Positions 16,105-23,216 of a stretch of DNA of 47,551 bases are shown here, in pieces. The notes beneath the pieces are model-generated. The model saw only the letters and a program-made list of their open reading frames with translations. It was not told the DNA's origin and did no database searches. Each line of letters opens with the position of its first letter. The first letter of the stretch is position 1. The stretch is from an uncultured Clostridia bacterium (GTDB lineage: Bacteria > Bacillota > Clostridia > Oscillospirales > Acutalibacteraceae): assembly GCA_937880805.1 (NCBI GenBank), contig CALGRR010000121.1, forward strand, positions 1 to 47,551, in the 5' to 3' direction. The position numbers and the translations under genes are program-made.

Positions 16105-16344
16105 TTACTCAACAATATAAATTACTCTTTCAAACTCTGCAGAATCGCCGCTGCGGAGTTTTTTTCCTCTTGAAGTGCAGATTTCGCCGTTAACCTTGAC
16201 CTCGCCTTCCTGAATAACGATTTTTGCGTGTCCGCCCGTCTGAACGGCATCGCACATTTTCAGAAAAGAATCAAGTCTTATGAAATCCGTGTCTATTTTT
16301 TTTGTTACCTTCTTTTTTTCGGCAACCTTAACTTTAATCTTCAT
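16105..16344 (-). CDS. yaaA: S4-domain RNA-binding protein (YaaA/RlbA type)
   Basis: A 79-residue protein with an S4 RNA-binding domain (IRLDSFLKMCDAVQTGGHAK, then GEVKVNGEICTSRGKKL). The small S4 protein between dnaN and recF is a hallmark of the Firmicutes origin region; in B. subtilis it is yaaA/rlbA, linked to ribosome assembly. It overlaps the dnaN 3' end by 11 bp. A lysine-rich N-terminus (KIKVKVAEKKKVTKK) precedes the S4 fold. Confidence 0.88.
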   Translation of the reverse strand: MKIKVKVAEKKKVTKKIDTDFIRLDSFLKMCDAVQTGGHAKIVIQEGEVKVNGEICTSRGKKLRSGDSAEFERVIYIVE

Positions 16345-17443
16345 TTTTCAGCCTCACGGGAAGAATAAGGAATTTGAATTCATCGCCCTGGTTGGGAACA
16401 ATGAGAATGGGTGCAACAGCACCATTAAGAATAATCTTGACCTCATCGCTGTCGCAAACCTTAAGAGCTTCAAGCATATATTTATTGTTAAAGCCGATTG
16501 TGCATTCTTCACCCTCAATATTTGCCGCAACCTTATCGTTTGCCGTGCCGAGAGAAGAAATGCAGTTCATCTTAATAAGATTTTCGCTGAAAACGCACTT
16601 GATGGGGCTCTTAATTTTATCTGTGATGATAAGCGATGTTCTGTCGATACTGTCAATAAGCTTTCTTGTATCAACGGTAACAACCGATTTTTTTGTTGAG
16701 GGAATTGCAGCTTTGTAATTAAGGAATTCGCCGTCAAGAAGTCTTGAGGTTATTGCATAGCCCGCAACCTCAAAAACAATGTGACGCTTGCCAACGCTGA
16801 TGATAATGGGCTCTTCATCGTCATTTATAAGCTTGAGCACTTCCGAAAGTGTTTTTGCAGGAACAACGAATGAAAGGTTTTCGCCCTCATAGCGGATTTC
16901 TTCATTTCTGATAGCAAGACGAACGCCGTCAACGGCAATAAGACGAAGGTGATTTGTTTCAACCTCAAACTTAATACCGGTGTGAACTATTTTGCTGTCT
17001 TTAACCGCAACAGAGAAAATGGTTTTTCTTACCATATCTCTGAGAACCTTCTGAGCAACCTCAATGGGATAACCGCCCGAAACAGAGGGAAGGTCGGGGA
17101 ATTCCTCTGCTGAAATACCGATAAGAGTTGATTCAAACTCACCGCAGGATATTGAAGCGATGTATCTTTCATCACTTTCGATATTAACAAAATCCTCGGG
17201 AAGCTTGCGAAGAGTTTCGCTGAACATATGAGCATTGAGAACAAGCTCACCTTCCTCTTCAACTCTTGCACCTATAACTGTTTCAATTCCCATTTCAAGG
17301 TCATAGCCTTTAAGATAAAGAAGATTATCCTTTGCTATCATAAGAATACCTTCAATAGCGGGAATTGCAGTTTTTGTTGAAGCTGCTCTCTGTACTATCT
17401 GGCAGGCTTCGGAAAGTTCAAGTGTGTTACAGATAACTTTCAT
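16334..17443 (-). CDS. dnaN: DNA polymerase III beta sliding clamp
   Basis: The ring-shaped processivity clamp of the replisome; the 369-residue length is normal. The ATG at 17443 is chosen because AGGAGG lies just upstream and the product starts MKVICNTLELSEACQIV; the frame runs further 5' only by chance through the non-coding stretch. Three clamp subdomains are recognisable, ending FLILPVRL, the conserved beta C-terminus near M(P/L)xRL. It is transcribed away from the candidate origin. dnaA, normally immediately upstream, is absent. Confidence 0.97.
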   Translation of the reverse strand: MKVICNTLELSEACQIVQRAASTKTAIPAIEGILMIAKDNLLYLKGYDLEMGIETVIGARVEEEGELVLNAHMFSETLRKLPEDFVNIESDERYIASISCGEFESTLIGISAEEFPDLPSVSGGYPIEVAQKVLRDMVRKTIFSVAVKDSKIVHTGIKFEVETNHLRLIAVDGVRLAIRNEEIRYEGENLSFVVPAKTLSEVLKLINDDEEPIIISVGKRHIVFEVAGYAITSRLLDGEFLNYKAAIPSTKKSVVTVDTRKLIDSIDRTSLIITDKIKSPIKCVFSENLIKMNCISSLGTANDKVAANIEGEECTIGFNNKYMLEALKVCDSDEVKIILNGAVAPILIVPNQGDEFKFLILPVRLKNED

Positions 17444-17729
17444 AGAGTTTTCCTCCTGTTTTTTTGTGCACACCCTATCGGAAAAGGAAAATGCACTGAT
17501 CGGGGTTTTTTCGTTTATTATATAAGTTAAAATATATATATTAAATAGTAGTAGTAGTAGGGGGCGTTGAAATGTGGTATAACCTCTGAACGCCTTGAAA
17601 ACATTGGATTTTTTTGCTGATTTTGTCAACTTTTAAAAGTGGATAGTCTGAGGGAATCCTCCTGCCAATTTTTGACAATGTTTAAAAGTGGAAAACCAGG
17701 GGGTGGAAAAGTATAAATAAGTGGATAAC
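17444..17729 (-). other. oriC: candidate replication origin core (oriC-like, DnaA-trio)
   Basis: A 286-bp non-coding stretch between recR and dnaN. Read 5'-3' on the minus strand it contains DnaA-box-like words TTATCCACT (overlapping the recR stop), TTTTCCACC, TTTTCCACT and CTATCCACT, then the GC tract CGCCCCC, then CTACTACTACTA (four DnaA-trios; plus strand TAG repeats at 17546-17560), then a TTTAATATATATATTTTAA unwinding-type stretch, then dnaN. That order (boxes, GC tract, trios, AT-rich) is the published basal unwinding system of bacterial origins. No box matches the perfect TTATCCACA, and the box next to the GC tract is poor (TTATACCACA). Confidence 0.6.
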
Positions 17730-18329
17730 TTACAGCTCGTTTCTTCCCTCAATCGCCCTTATCAGAGTAAATTCATCGGCATATTCAAGGTCTGCACCAA
17801 CGGGAACGCCGTAAGCAAGGCGGCTCACATTAATTCCCAGAGGCTTTATTATTCTTGAAATATACATAGCAGTTGCTTCGCCCTCAACCGTGGGATTGGT
17901 TGCCATAATAATTTCTTTGACGCTTTCATCCGAAAGACGCTTTAAAAGCTCTTTTATGCAAATATCCTCGGGGCTTATGTCGTTCATCGGTGAAATTGCA
18001 CCGTGAAGAACGTGATATAAACCGTTATATTCGTGAGTGCGTTCAATGGCAATAACATCTCTGGGGTCTTCAACAACGCAGATTACCGATTTATCTCTTG
18101 AAGGAGAAGTGCACACCGAGCAAACCTCGCCGTCGGTAAGATTGCAGCAGATTTCGCAGCGGTGAATTGATTTTCTTGCATTGAGAATTGTGTCGGTAAA
18201 GGTTTGTGCATCCTTATCGCTCATTTCAAGAATGTGAAAAGCAAGCCTTTGTGCACTTTTTCTTCCGACAGATGGAAGGCGTGCAAACTGCTCAATAAGC
18301 TTATCGAGCGACGGTGTGAATCCGTTCAT
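17730..18329 (-). CDS. recR: recombination mediator protein RecR
   Basis: A 199-residue RecR of the RecFOR pathway. It has an N-terminal helix-hairpin-helix (LPSVGRKSAQRLAFHI), a C4 zinc finger (CEICCNLTDGEVCSVC), and a Toprim domain (VICVVEDPRDVIAIERT). Its ATG overlaps the ybaB stop by one base (TGATG), a typical coupled pair. The order dnaX-ybaB-recR is conserved widely. Confidence 0.97.
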   Translation of the reverse strand: MNGFTPSLDKLIEQFARLPSVGRKSAQRLAFHILEMSDKDAQTFTDTILNARKSIHRCEICCNLTDGEVCSVCTSPSRDKSVICVVEDPRDVIAIERTHEYNGLYHVLHGAISPMNDISPEDICIKELLKRLSDESVKEIIMATNPTVEGEATAMYISRIIKPLGINVSRLAYGVPVGADLEYADEFTLIRAIEGRNEL

Positions 18330-18661
18330 CAGAAAAGACCGGGGATGGAAAGGCCGCCCTTAGCCTGCTCCATACCTTTTTCCATTGCTTCGTTTGCCTT
18401 GCGGATGCTTTCATTGAATGCCGAAATAATGAGGTCCTGAAGCATTTCAATATCCTCGGGGTCAACAATTTCGGGCTTTAAGTTAACTGCAGTTACCTCG
18501 TGAGCACCTGTTACAACAACCTCAACGGCTCCGCCGCCTACGGTTGATGAAAATTCGGTTGCTTCAACCTCCTGCTGAATGCGGGTCATATTCTCCTGCA
18601 TTTCCTGAATTTTTTTCATCATATTTCCGCCCTGGGGAGCACTGGGAATTCTTGCTTTCAT
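18329..18661 (-). CDS. ybaB: YbaB/EbfC family nucleoid-associated protein
   Basis: A 110-residue DNA-binding protein of the YbaB/EbfC family. It has a Gln/Met-rich N-terminal helix (MMKKIQEMQENMTRIQQEV), the TVGGGAVEVVVTG strand region, and the conserved DPEDIEMLQDLI. GGAGG lies just before the first ATG. It sits 14 bp after dnaX and is coupled to recR. Confidence 0.94.
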   Translation of the reverse strand: MKARIPSAPQGGNMMKKIQEMQENMTRIQQEVEATEFSSTVGGGAVEVVVTGAHEVTAVNLKPEIVDPEDIEMLQDLIISAFNESIRKANEAMEKGMEQAKGGLSIPGLF

Positions 18662-18675
18662 ATTGTTAACCTCCG

Positions 18676-20286
18676 TCAGTTATTATTAAACTTATTGATT
18701 TTGTTTTTCAGCTCTTCAAGAGGGCTTGAAGATGCCTTGGGTTTTTCTGCGGTTGCAACCGCTATTTTCATTTTCTGACCAACAGTTTCATAAACAGCCT
18801 TTGCAAGCTCTTTAAAGTGAGTATCGGTGCAGATAAAATCATAAAGCGTGGGATTATCGGAATTAATAACAAGCCTGCCGTTTTTGATGTTGGCGGAGGA
18901 GCCTGCCAGAATTCCGTAAAGGGGAATATCGTATTTTAAGAGCTTGTCGAGCACATCCGACCAGCCAGCAAACGCTCCGTCTGAAATTGCGGGAGCAGCT
19001 TCTTCTGCGGGAGGTGTTGGCGGAAGAGGGGGAGCTTCTTCAGCCTTTTTTTCCTCTTTTGCAGGTGCGGGCTCGGTTTTTGCGGGCTCGGCAGCCTTCG
19101 GTTTTTCCGCAGGTGCGGGAGCAGCCTTGTATCCCGAAGCAAGCATTTCTTCAAGCTTTGCAATTCTTTCTTCAATTTCTGCTGAAACAGAAGAATTATC
19201 GCCCGATGAAGGACCGCACATTTTTATTACTGCGGCTTCAAGCTGAATTTTTTTGTTTGCTGAATTCTTTATATTTTTTGCAGTCTGACCCAGAATTTCA
19301 ATGCACGAAAGAATTTTTGATAATTTAAACTGTGCGGCTCTTTCTTTGAGCTTCTGCATTTCATCCTTTGAGCAAACTATCAGTCCGTCGCAGTCGTTAA
19401 CGGTTTTTGCAACCATAAGATTGCGAAAATGAAGGGTGAGCTCGGTGCAAAGACTGTCTATATCGCAGGCCTCGCTGTGAAGCTTTGAAACAAGCCTTAA
19501 TGCATTTGTGAAATCAGCGTTCGCAACAAATTCCGAGAAAGCAAAAAGATGCATTGTTCCCGCAATTCCCGCCGCCGCACTGACAGCATTTTCGTCAACC
19601 TCGGTGCCCATTGCAAAGCATCTGTCAAGAAGTGACAGAGCGTCACGCATACCGCCGTCTGCAATTCTTGCAATAAGGCTTGCGGCACCCTCGGTGAGAG
19701 TTGCATTTTCTTTTTCGGCAACATAAATTAGTCTGGCGGTTATATCCTCAGGAGAAATACGCTTGAAATCAAATCGCTGGCATCTTGAAAGAATGGTTGC
19801 GGGCAATTTATGTATTTCTGTTGTTGCAAGGATAAAAATAACGTGTGAGGGCGGCTCTTCAAGAGTTTTGAGCAGTGCATTGAATGCACCGATTGAGAGC
19901 ATATGCACCTCGTCTATTATATAAACTCTGTATTTTGCATTAACGGGAGTGAAATTTGCTTCTTCACGCAAATCGCGGATATTGTCAACGCCGTTGTTGC
20001 TGGCAGCGTCTATTTCAATAACATCAAGAATTGCTCCGCTTTCAATTCCCTTGCATATTTCGCATTCGTTGCAGGGATTGCCATCAACGGGAGAAAGGCA
20101 GTTGACCGCTTTTGAAAGAATTTTTGCACACGAGGTTTTGCCCGTTCCTCTGGAACCGGTGAAAAGATAAGCGTGCGATATTCTGCCGCTTTCAAGCTGG
20201 CTTTGCAGGGTTTTTGTAACGTGAGGCTGACCGCTTACATCGCTGAAGGTTTTCGGTCTCCACTTTCTGTAAAGTGCTTGATACAA
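18676..20286 (-). CDS. dnaX: DNA polymerase III subunit tau/gamma
   Basis: The clamp-loader ATPase core subunit. The 536-residue protein begins at TTG (MYQALYRKWRPKTF) behind GAGGAGGG; an open frame extending 51 codons further upstream is translation through the SRP RNA gene. AAA+ motifs are GSRGTGKT (44-51), the zinc ligands in NPCNECEIC, Walker B VYIIDEVHML and sensor 1 ATTEIHKLP. After ~residue 365 come an Ala/Pro/Glu-rich linker and a short C-terminal tau domain. An A AAA AAG heptamer in the linker (19045-19051) could give a 415-residue gamma form by -1 frameshift. Confidence 0.96.
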   Translation of the reverse strand: MYQALYRKWRPKTFSDVSGQPHVTKTLQSQLESGRISHAYLFTGSRGTGKTSCAKILSKAVNCLSPVDGNPCNECEICKGIESGAILDVIEIDAASNNGVDNIRDLREEANFTPVNAKYRVYIIDEVHMLSIGAFNALLKTLEEPPSHVIFILATTEIHKLPATILSRCQRFDFKRISPEDITARLIYVAEKENATLTEGAASLIARIADGGMRDALSLLDRCFAMGTEVDENAVSAAAGIAGTMHLFAFSEFVANADFTNALRLVSKLHSEACDIDSLCTELTLHFRNLMVAKTVNDCDGLIVCSKDEMQKLKERAAQFKLSKILSCIEILGQTAKNIKNSANKKIQLEAAVIKMCGPSSGDNSSVSAEIEERIAKLEEMLASGYKAAPAPAEKPKAAEPAKTEPAPAKEEKKAEEAPPLPPTPPAEEAAPAISDGAFAGWSDVLDKLLKYDIPLYGILAGSSANIKNGRLVINSDNPTLYDFICTDTHFKELAKAVYETVGQKMKIAVATAEKPKASSSPLEELKNKINKFNNN

Positions 20287-20314
20287 AATATTCACCCTCC
20301 TCATTAAAAAATAA

Positions 20315-20458
20315 AGAGCTTTATCTTGGTCATATGGCGGTAGGCAGACTGTGGCGCACAAAACAGTCCGCTTAATGCTGCTCGGTTCACCCGCCTGACA
20401 TGGTTCACGGTGTCCTGTCGCACAGGACCCACACGCCACATGACCAAAAGAAAGCTCT
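20315..20458 (-). ncRNA. ffs: signal recognition particle RNA, small bacterial type
   Basis: On the minus strand the conserved helix 8 is clear: GTCAGG, CGG, a GTGAA-type loop, CCG, AGCAGC. It is embedded in one long hairpin: GGTCATGTGGCG (5') pairs with CGCCATATGACC (3'), and AGAGCTTTCTTTT/AGATAAAGCTCT extends the base. The core is 118 nt (20328-20445) and the full stem about 144 nt. Position directly upstream of dnaX is common in bacteria. No Alu-like 5' domain is evident, unlike the ~270-nt B. subtilis RNA. Confidence 0.88.
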
Positions 20459-20470
20459 GCTTACCATAGT

Positions 20471-20499
20471 ATTATATAATATAATTATAATAATATCAA
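20471..20499 (-). promoter_or_regulatory. promoter for SRP RNA and dnaX
   Basis: On the minus strand TTGATA (-35, 20494-20499) and TATAAT (-10, 20471-20476) are separated by exactly 17 bp. Initiation 6-7 bases on would start the transcript at the base of the SRP RNA stem. Confidence 0.7.
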
Positions 20500-20630
20500 G
20501 TGAAATTTTTGTTTTTAGAGGCTATATTTTGATTTTTAACGCTGAAAAGAAAAAAACTCGGGAAAAATACTGCCTTTTTTTCACAATTAAGGCAAATTCC
20601 GAATAATCTGTTATCAAAGGGGGCTTTTAA

Positions 20631-21713
20631 ATGAAAGAATCATATTTTCTCGGCTCAAGCGGCAAAAACGGATTTTTCTCCTGCTTTTCACAGCTTACTC
20701 CGAAAATTGAGGGTCAGTATACCTACATCATAAAAGGCGGGCCCGGCACGGGCAAATCTTCTCTGATGAAAAAAATTGCCGATGAAATGGAAAAAAGAGA
20801 TATTGACTGCGAAAGAATTTATTGCTCATCAGACCCGAATTCGCTTGACGGAGTTATTTTTCCGTCGCTTCGGGTGAGCATATGCGACGGCACCTCGCCC
20901 CATACTCTCGACCCCGAATATCCGGGTGCAACGGGTGAAATAATCAATCTTGGCGACTGCTGGGATAAAGCAAAACTGCTTGAAAACAAAGAAAAAATAA
21001 TCAAGCTTACCGATGAAAACAAAGCCTGCCATAAGAGAAGCAGAAGATTTATTGATTCTGCTTTTTCCGTTTTCGGCGACGGTGAAAAAATCTGCAAGGA
21101 ATGCCTTGATAAAAGGCGGCTTGAAAGATATGCAACCCGCCTTGCAACCCGCTGGTTTAAAAAGCCCTCGGGTAAAATCGGGCTTGAAAAAACAAGAATG
21201 CTTGACGCCATAACTCCTGAGGGATATTTTTTCTTTTCCTCAACGGTGAATTCTCTCTGCGATTTCAAAATTGTTTTTGAGGATGATTTCGGCGTTGCGG
21301 CGGCAAAGCTCATAAAAGAGCTTCGCACCTATGCACTTGCAAACGGTTTTTCCGTTATTTCAAGCCCCTCGCTGACAAATGACGGGCTGCGGCATATCAT
21401 CATCAAAGAGCTTTCACTCGGATTTTTTACTCAGGATAAGCTGTGCAGTCTTGATTTTATTCCCACAAAGAGCGTTAATCTTCGCAGGTTTTATAATCCC
21501 GATAAAATGAGAGAATATAAGGCACGGCTCGGATTTTCAAAAAAAGCATCAAAAGAGCTGCTTGATGAGGCGGTTTCTGCCCTTATTTCGGCAAAAACCG
21601 TTCACGACGAGCTTGAAAGTGCATATATTAAAGCTATGGATTTTGAAAAAAGCGGCAAAATCGCCGATGAACTGATTGAAAGAATCTGGAAAAGCGAATG
21701 GTGGGCGGAGTAG
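20631..21713 (+). CDS. P-loop ATPase of unknown function (PRK06851-like)
   Basis: A 360-residue cytosolic protein starting MKESYFLGSSGKNGFFSCF, with a Walker A GGPGTGKSS (~37-45) and a second half that resembles a degenerate repeat of the first. The opening pattern (FxGxxxxxGFFS...IKGGPGTGKS) recalls the Firmicutes ATPase family annotated as PRK06851, whose role is not established. Recognition is from memory of the N-terminus and therefore moderate. GGGGG lies 9 bases before the ATG. It is transcribed divergently from the SRP RNA/dnaX unit and is followed by a large hairpin array. Confidence 0.7.
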   Translation: MKESYFLGSSGKNGFFSCFSQLTPKIEGQYTYIIKGGPGTGKSSLMKKIADEMEKRDIDCERIYCSSDPNSLDGVIFPSLRVSICDGTSPHTLDPEYPGATGEIINLGDCWDKAKLLENKEKIIKLTDENKACHKRSRRFIDSAFSVFGDGEKICKECLDKRRLERYATRLATRWFKKPSGKIGLEKTRMLDAITPEGYFFFSSTVNSLCDFKIVFEDDFGVAAAKLIKELRTYALANGFSVISSPSLTNDGLRHIIIKELSLGFFTQDKLCSLDFIPTKSVNLRRFYNPDKMREYKARLGFSKKASKELLDEAVSALISAKTVHDELESAYIKAMDFEKSGKIADELIERIWKSEWWAE

Positions 21714-21727
21714 TTTTTCTTTGAAAA

Positions 21728-21976
21728 ACAGTGATATACACATTCGTGTATGAAATATTGTAAAACAATATGAAATACTCGCTGAAGCTCGAATGAATTA
21801 TGCTTTCGCATATTAAGGATAGGCTCCGCCTATGACCGAATATATAATGGGTAAGGGCGAAGCCCTTCCGAAACTCGCCGAAGGCGAATATCACTTTCGG
21901 CAAAGCCGAAAATATCACATTGCGAAGCAATATATCACACGGCATAAGCCGTATTTAACTTTTGTGAAGCAAAATT
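21728..21976. repeat. array of about ten tandem mini-hairpins
   Basis: Successive small palindromes with 5-8 bp stems fill this 320-bp gap: TACAC/GTGTA, ATATTGT/ACAATAT, TATGC/GCATA, GGATAGGC/GCCTATGACC, AAGGGC/GCCCTT, TCGCC/GGCGA, TTTCGGC/GCCGAAA, ATTGC/GCAAT, ACGGC/GCCGT and TTTTG/CAAAA. Three are separated by the same ATATCAC linker. The GGATAGGC unit and the AAGGGC unit recur elsewhere in the window. No gene is seen here. Confidence 0.75.
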
Positions 21977-21980
21977 AAAA

Positions 21981-22002
21981 CCCTCTTGAAAACTCAAGAG
22001 GG
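21981..22002 (-). terminator. terminator of the zinc-ribbon gene
   Basis: On the minus strand CCCTCTTGA and TCAAGAGGG form a 9-bp stem with a GTTT-type loop, followed by TTTTAATTTT. Confidence 0.8.
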
Positions 22003-22033
22003 TAAGTAATCAGCATATATTTTGGTTCCAGGA

Positions 22034-22312
22034 TTATGCTTCTTCCTGCTTCTTTGCGAAGCACTCGCTGCAGTAAACAGGTCTGTCCTCACGGGGCTTA
22101 AAGGGAACCTTTGCAACTCCACCGCAGGAATCGCAGGTTGCTTCAAACCACTCACGCTCGCCACGGGTTGCGTTCTTTCTTGCATCACGGCAAGCCTTGC
22201 AACGCTGGGGTTCGTTTACGAAACCTTTTTCAGCATAGAATTCCTGTTCACCGGCTGTGAAAACGAATTCGTTGCCACATTCCTTACAGATGAGAGTTTT
22301 GTCTTCGTACAT
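22034..22312 (-). CDS. small zinc-ribbon domain protein
   Basis: A 92-residue protein with three CxxC pairs: CKEC (~9-12), CKAC in QRCKACRDARKN, and CDSC plus CSEC near the C-terminus. This suggests two bound zinc ions, as in the probable zinc-ribbon (zf-trcl) family. The ATG at 22312 is chosen from the MYEDKTLICKECG start with GAGG 9 bases upstream; the longer frame has no ribosome binding site. The function is unknown; it is probably cytosolic. It stands alone with its own terminator. Confidence 0.8.
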   Translation of the reverse strand: MYEDKTLICKECGNEFVFTAGEQEFYAEKGFVNEPQRCKACRDARKNATRGEREWFEATCDSCGGVAKVPFKPREDRPVYCSECFAKKQEEA

Positions 22313-22429
22313 GATTTTTAACCTCGCTTGAAAATATTTTTCGCCCTTGGACGGAATTGCACCGTCATCTTTGTTTAACAACGCTATTCTTTAAGCTACG
22401 GGGGCATATTTTATTCCTGAAAAGGAATA

Positions 22430-23005
22430 TTAGACTTTATCTCGCAATTTCTTTCGGATTCTCTGAAAAGCATTGTCAACGGATTTGAGGTTGCATTCAA
22501 GCACCTTCGCTATCTGTAATCTGGTTTTTCCCTGGGATTTGAGATTAATAACCTGCTGCTCAAAATTAGAAAGATTGCTTTTGAGGATTTCTTTTATTCT
22601 CTGATATTCAAAAATATCAATAACAATATTTTCGGCACTTTCCGAGATGCCTGAGCCCTGCTCTGAATTCTCGTCAAGAGAAAGGGCACCGGTCAATGCT
22701 TCATTCTTGCCGTTGCACATTTTCTCATATGCCGTGTAAATCTCGTTTCTTATGAGGGTGTTTGCATATGTTCTGAATTTAACGCCCTTTGCAGGGTCGA
22801 AAGAATAAACAGCTTTTATAAAACCTATCATACCCTCCTGATATAAATCCTCGTCGGATATGCGTGCCTCGGCATATTTGGCAGCTTTGGCCTTTGCGAT
22901 TGGAGTTATGGCGGTTATGAGAAGGCTCATTGCCTCATCGTCACCGTTTGCGGCAAGCACCGCAAGCTCCTCTTCGCTGAGGTTTTTTTTGCTGTTTTCG
23001 TGCAT
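22430..23005 (-). CDS. SigH-like RNA polymerase sigma factor
   Basis: A 191-residue sigma-70 family protein with region 2 (EDLYQEGMIGFIKAVYSFD ... KFRTYANTLIRNEIYTAY, ~50-95) and region 4 (LSNFEQQVINLKSQGKTRLQ followed by a helix-turn-helix, ~145-188). It lacks region 3, like the SigH group, and the region 4 motif KSVDNAFQRIRKKL is very close to that of clostridial SigH. SigH triggers early sporulation and post-exponential genes. AAGAGG precedes the ATG. It could instead be a related stress sigma factor; the family is certain, the exact orthologue is not. Confidence 0.8.
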   Translation of the reverse strand: MHENSKKNLSEEELAVLAANGDDEAMSLLITAITPIAKAKAAKYAEARISDEDLYQEGMIGFIKAVYSFDPAKGVKFRTYANTLIRNEIYTAYEKMCNGKNEALTGALSLDENSEQGSGISESAENIVIDIFEYQRIKEILKSNLSNFEQQVINLKSQGKTRLQIAKVLECNLKSVDNAFQRIRKKLRDKV

Positions 23006-23036
23006 TTACACACCTCTTAAAATCCTCTTAACGATT

Positions 23037-23065
23037 ATAATATATGAATTTTTGAATTTTGTCAA
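23037..23065 (-). promoter_or_regulatory. sigma-A promoter of the sigma-factor gene
   Basis: On the minus strand TTGACA (23060-23065), 17 bp, TATTAT (23037-23042); a perfect -35, about 30 bases before the ATG. Confidence 0.7.
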
Positions 23066-23216
23066 CAACTTTTTGCTAACATATGCAAAATATTTTTGTG
23101 AATAGTGCCCAATATTTCTTTTTTCGCCATATATTGTGTTTTTTCTTTAAAATAACAATAAATTGTTTTCATAAAAATTTTTTATTTTTTCAAAATAAAA
23201 ACGAGGTGTAAATGAA

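Noticed and set aside
17444..17629. 62-codon upstream extension of dnaN
   Set aside because: Runs through the non-coding origin-like stretch; AGGAGG and the conserved MKVICNTLEL start fix the ATG at 17443.
18676..20286. coding genes on the plus strand opposite dnaX (up to 113 codons)
   Set aside because: Shadow frames of the Ala/Pro-rich dnaX linker with no start signals or family likeness.
20287..20439. 51-codon N-terminal extension of dnaX
   Set aside because: It is translation through the SRP RNA gene; a TTG start with GAGGAGGG at 20286 gives the normal DnaX N-terminus.
21728..21976. CRISPR array
   Set aside because: The palindromes differ in sequence, spacers are not uniform and no cas genes are present.
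22408..22430. TATTCCT/AGGAATA hairpin as terminator of the sigma-factor gene
   Set aside because: Stem is short and AT-rich and no U-run follows; not strong enough to annotate.
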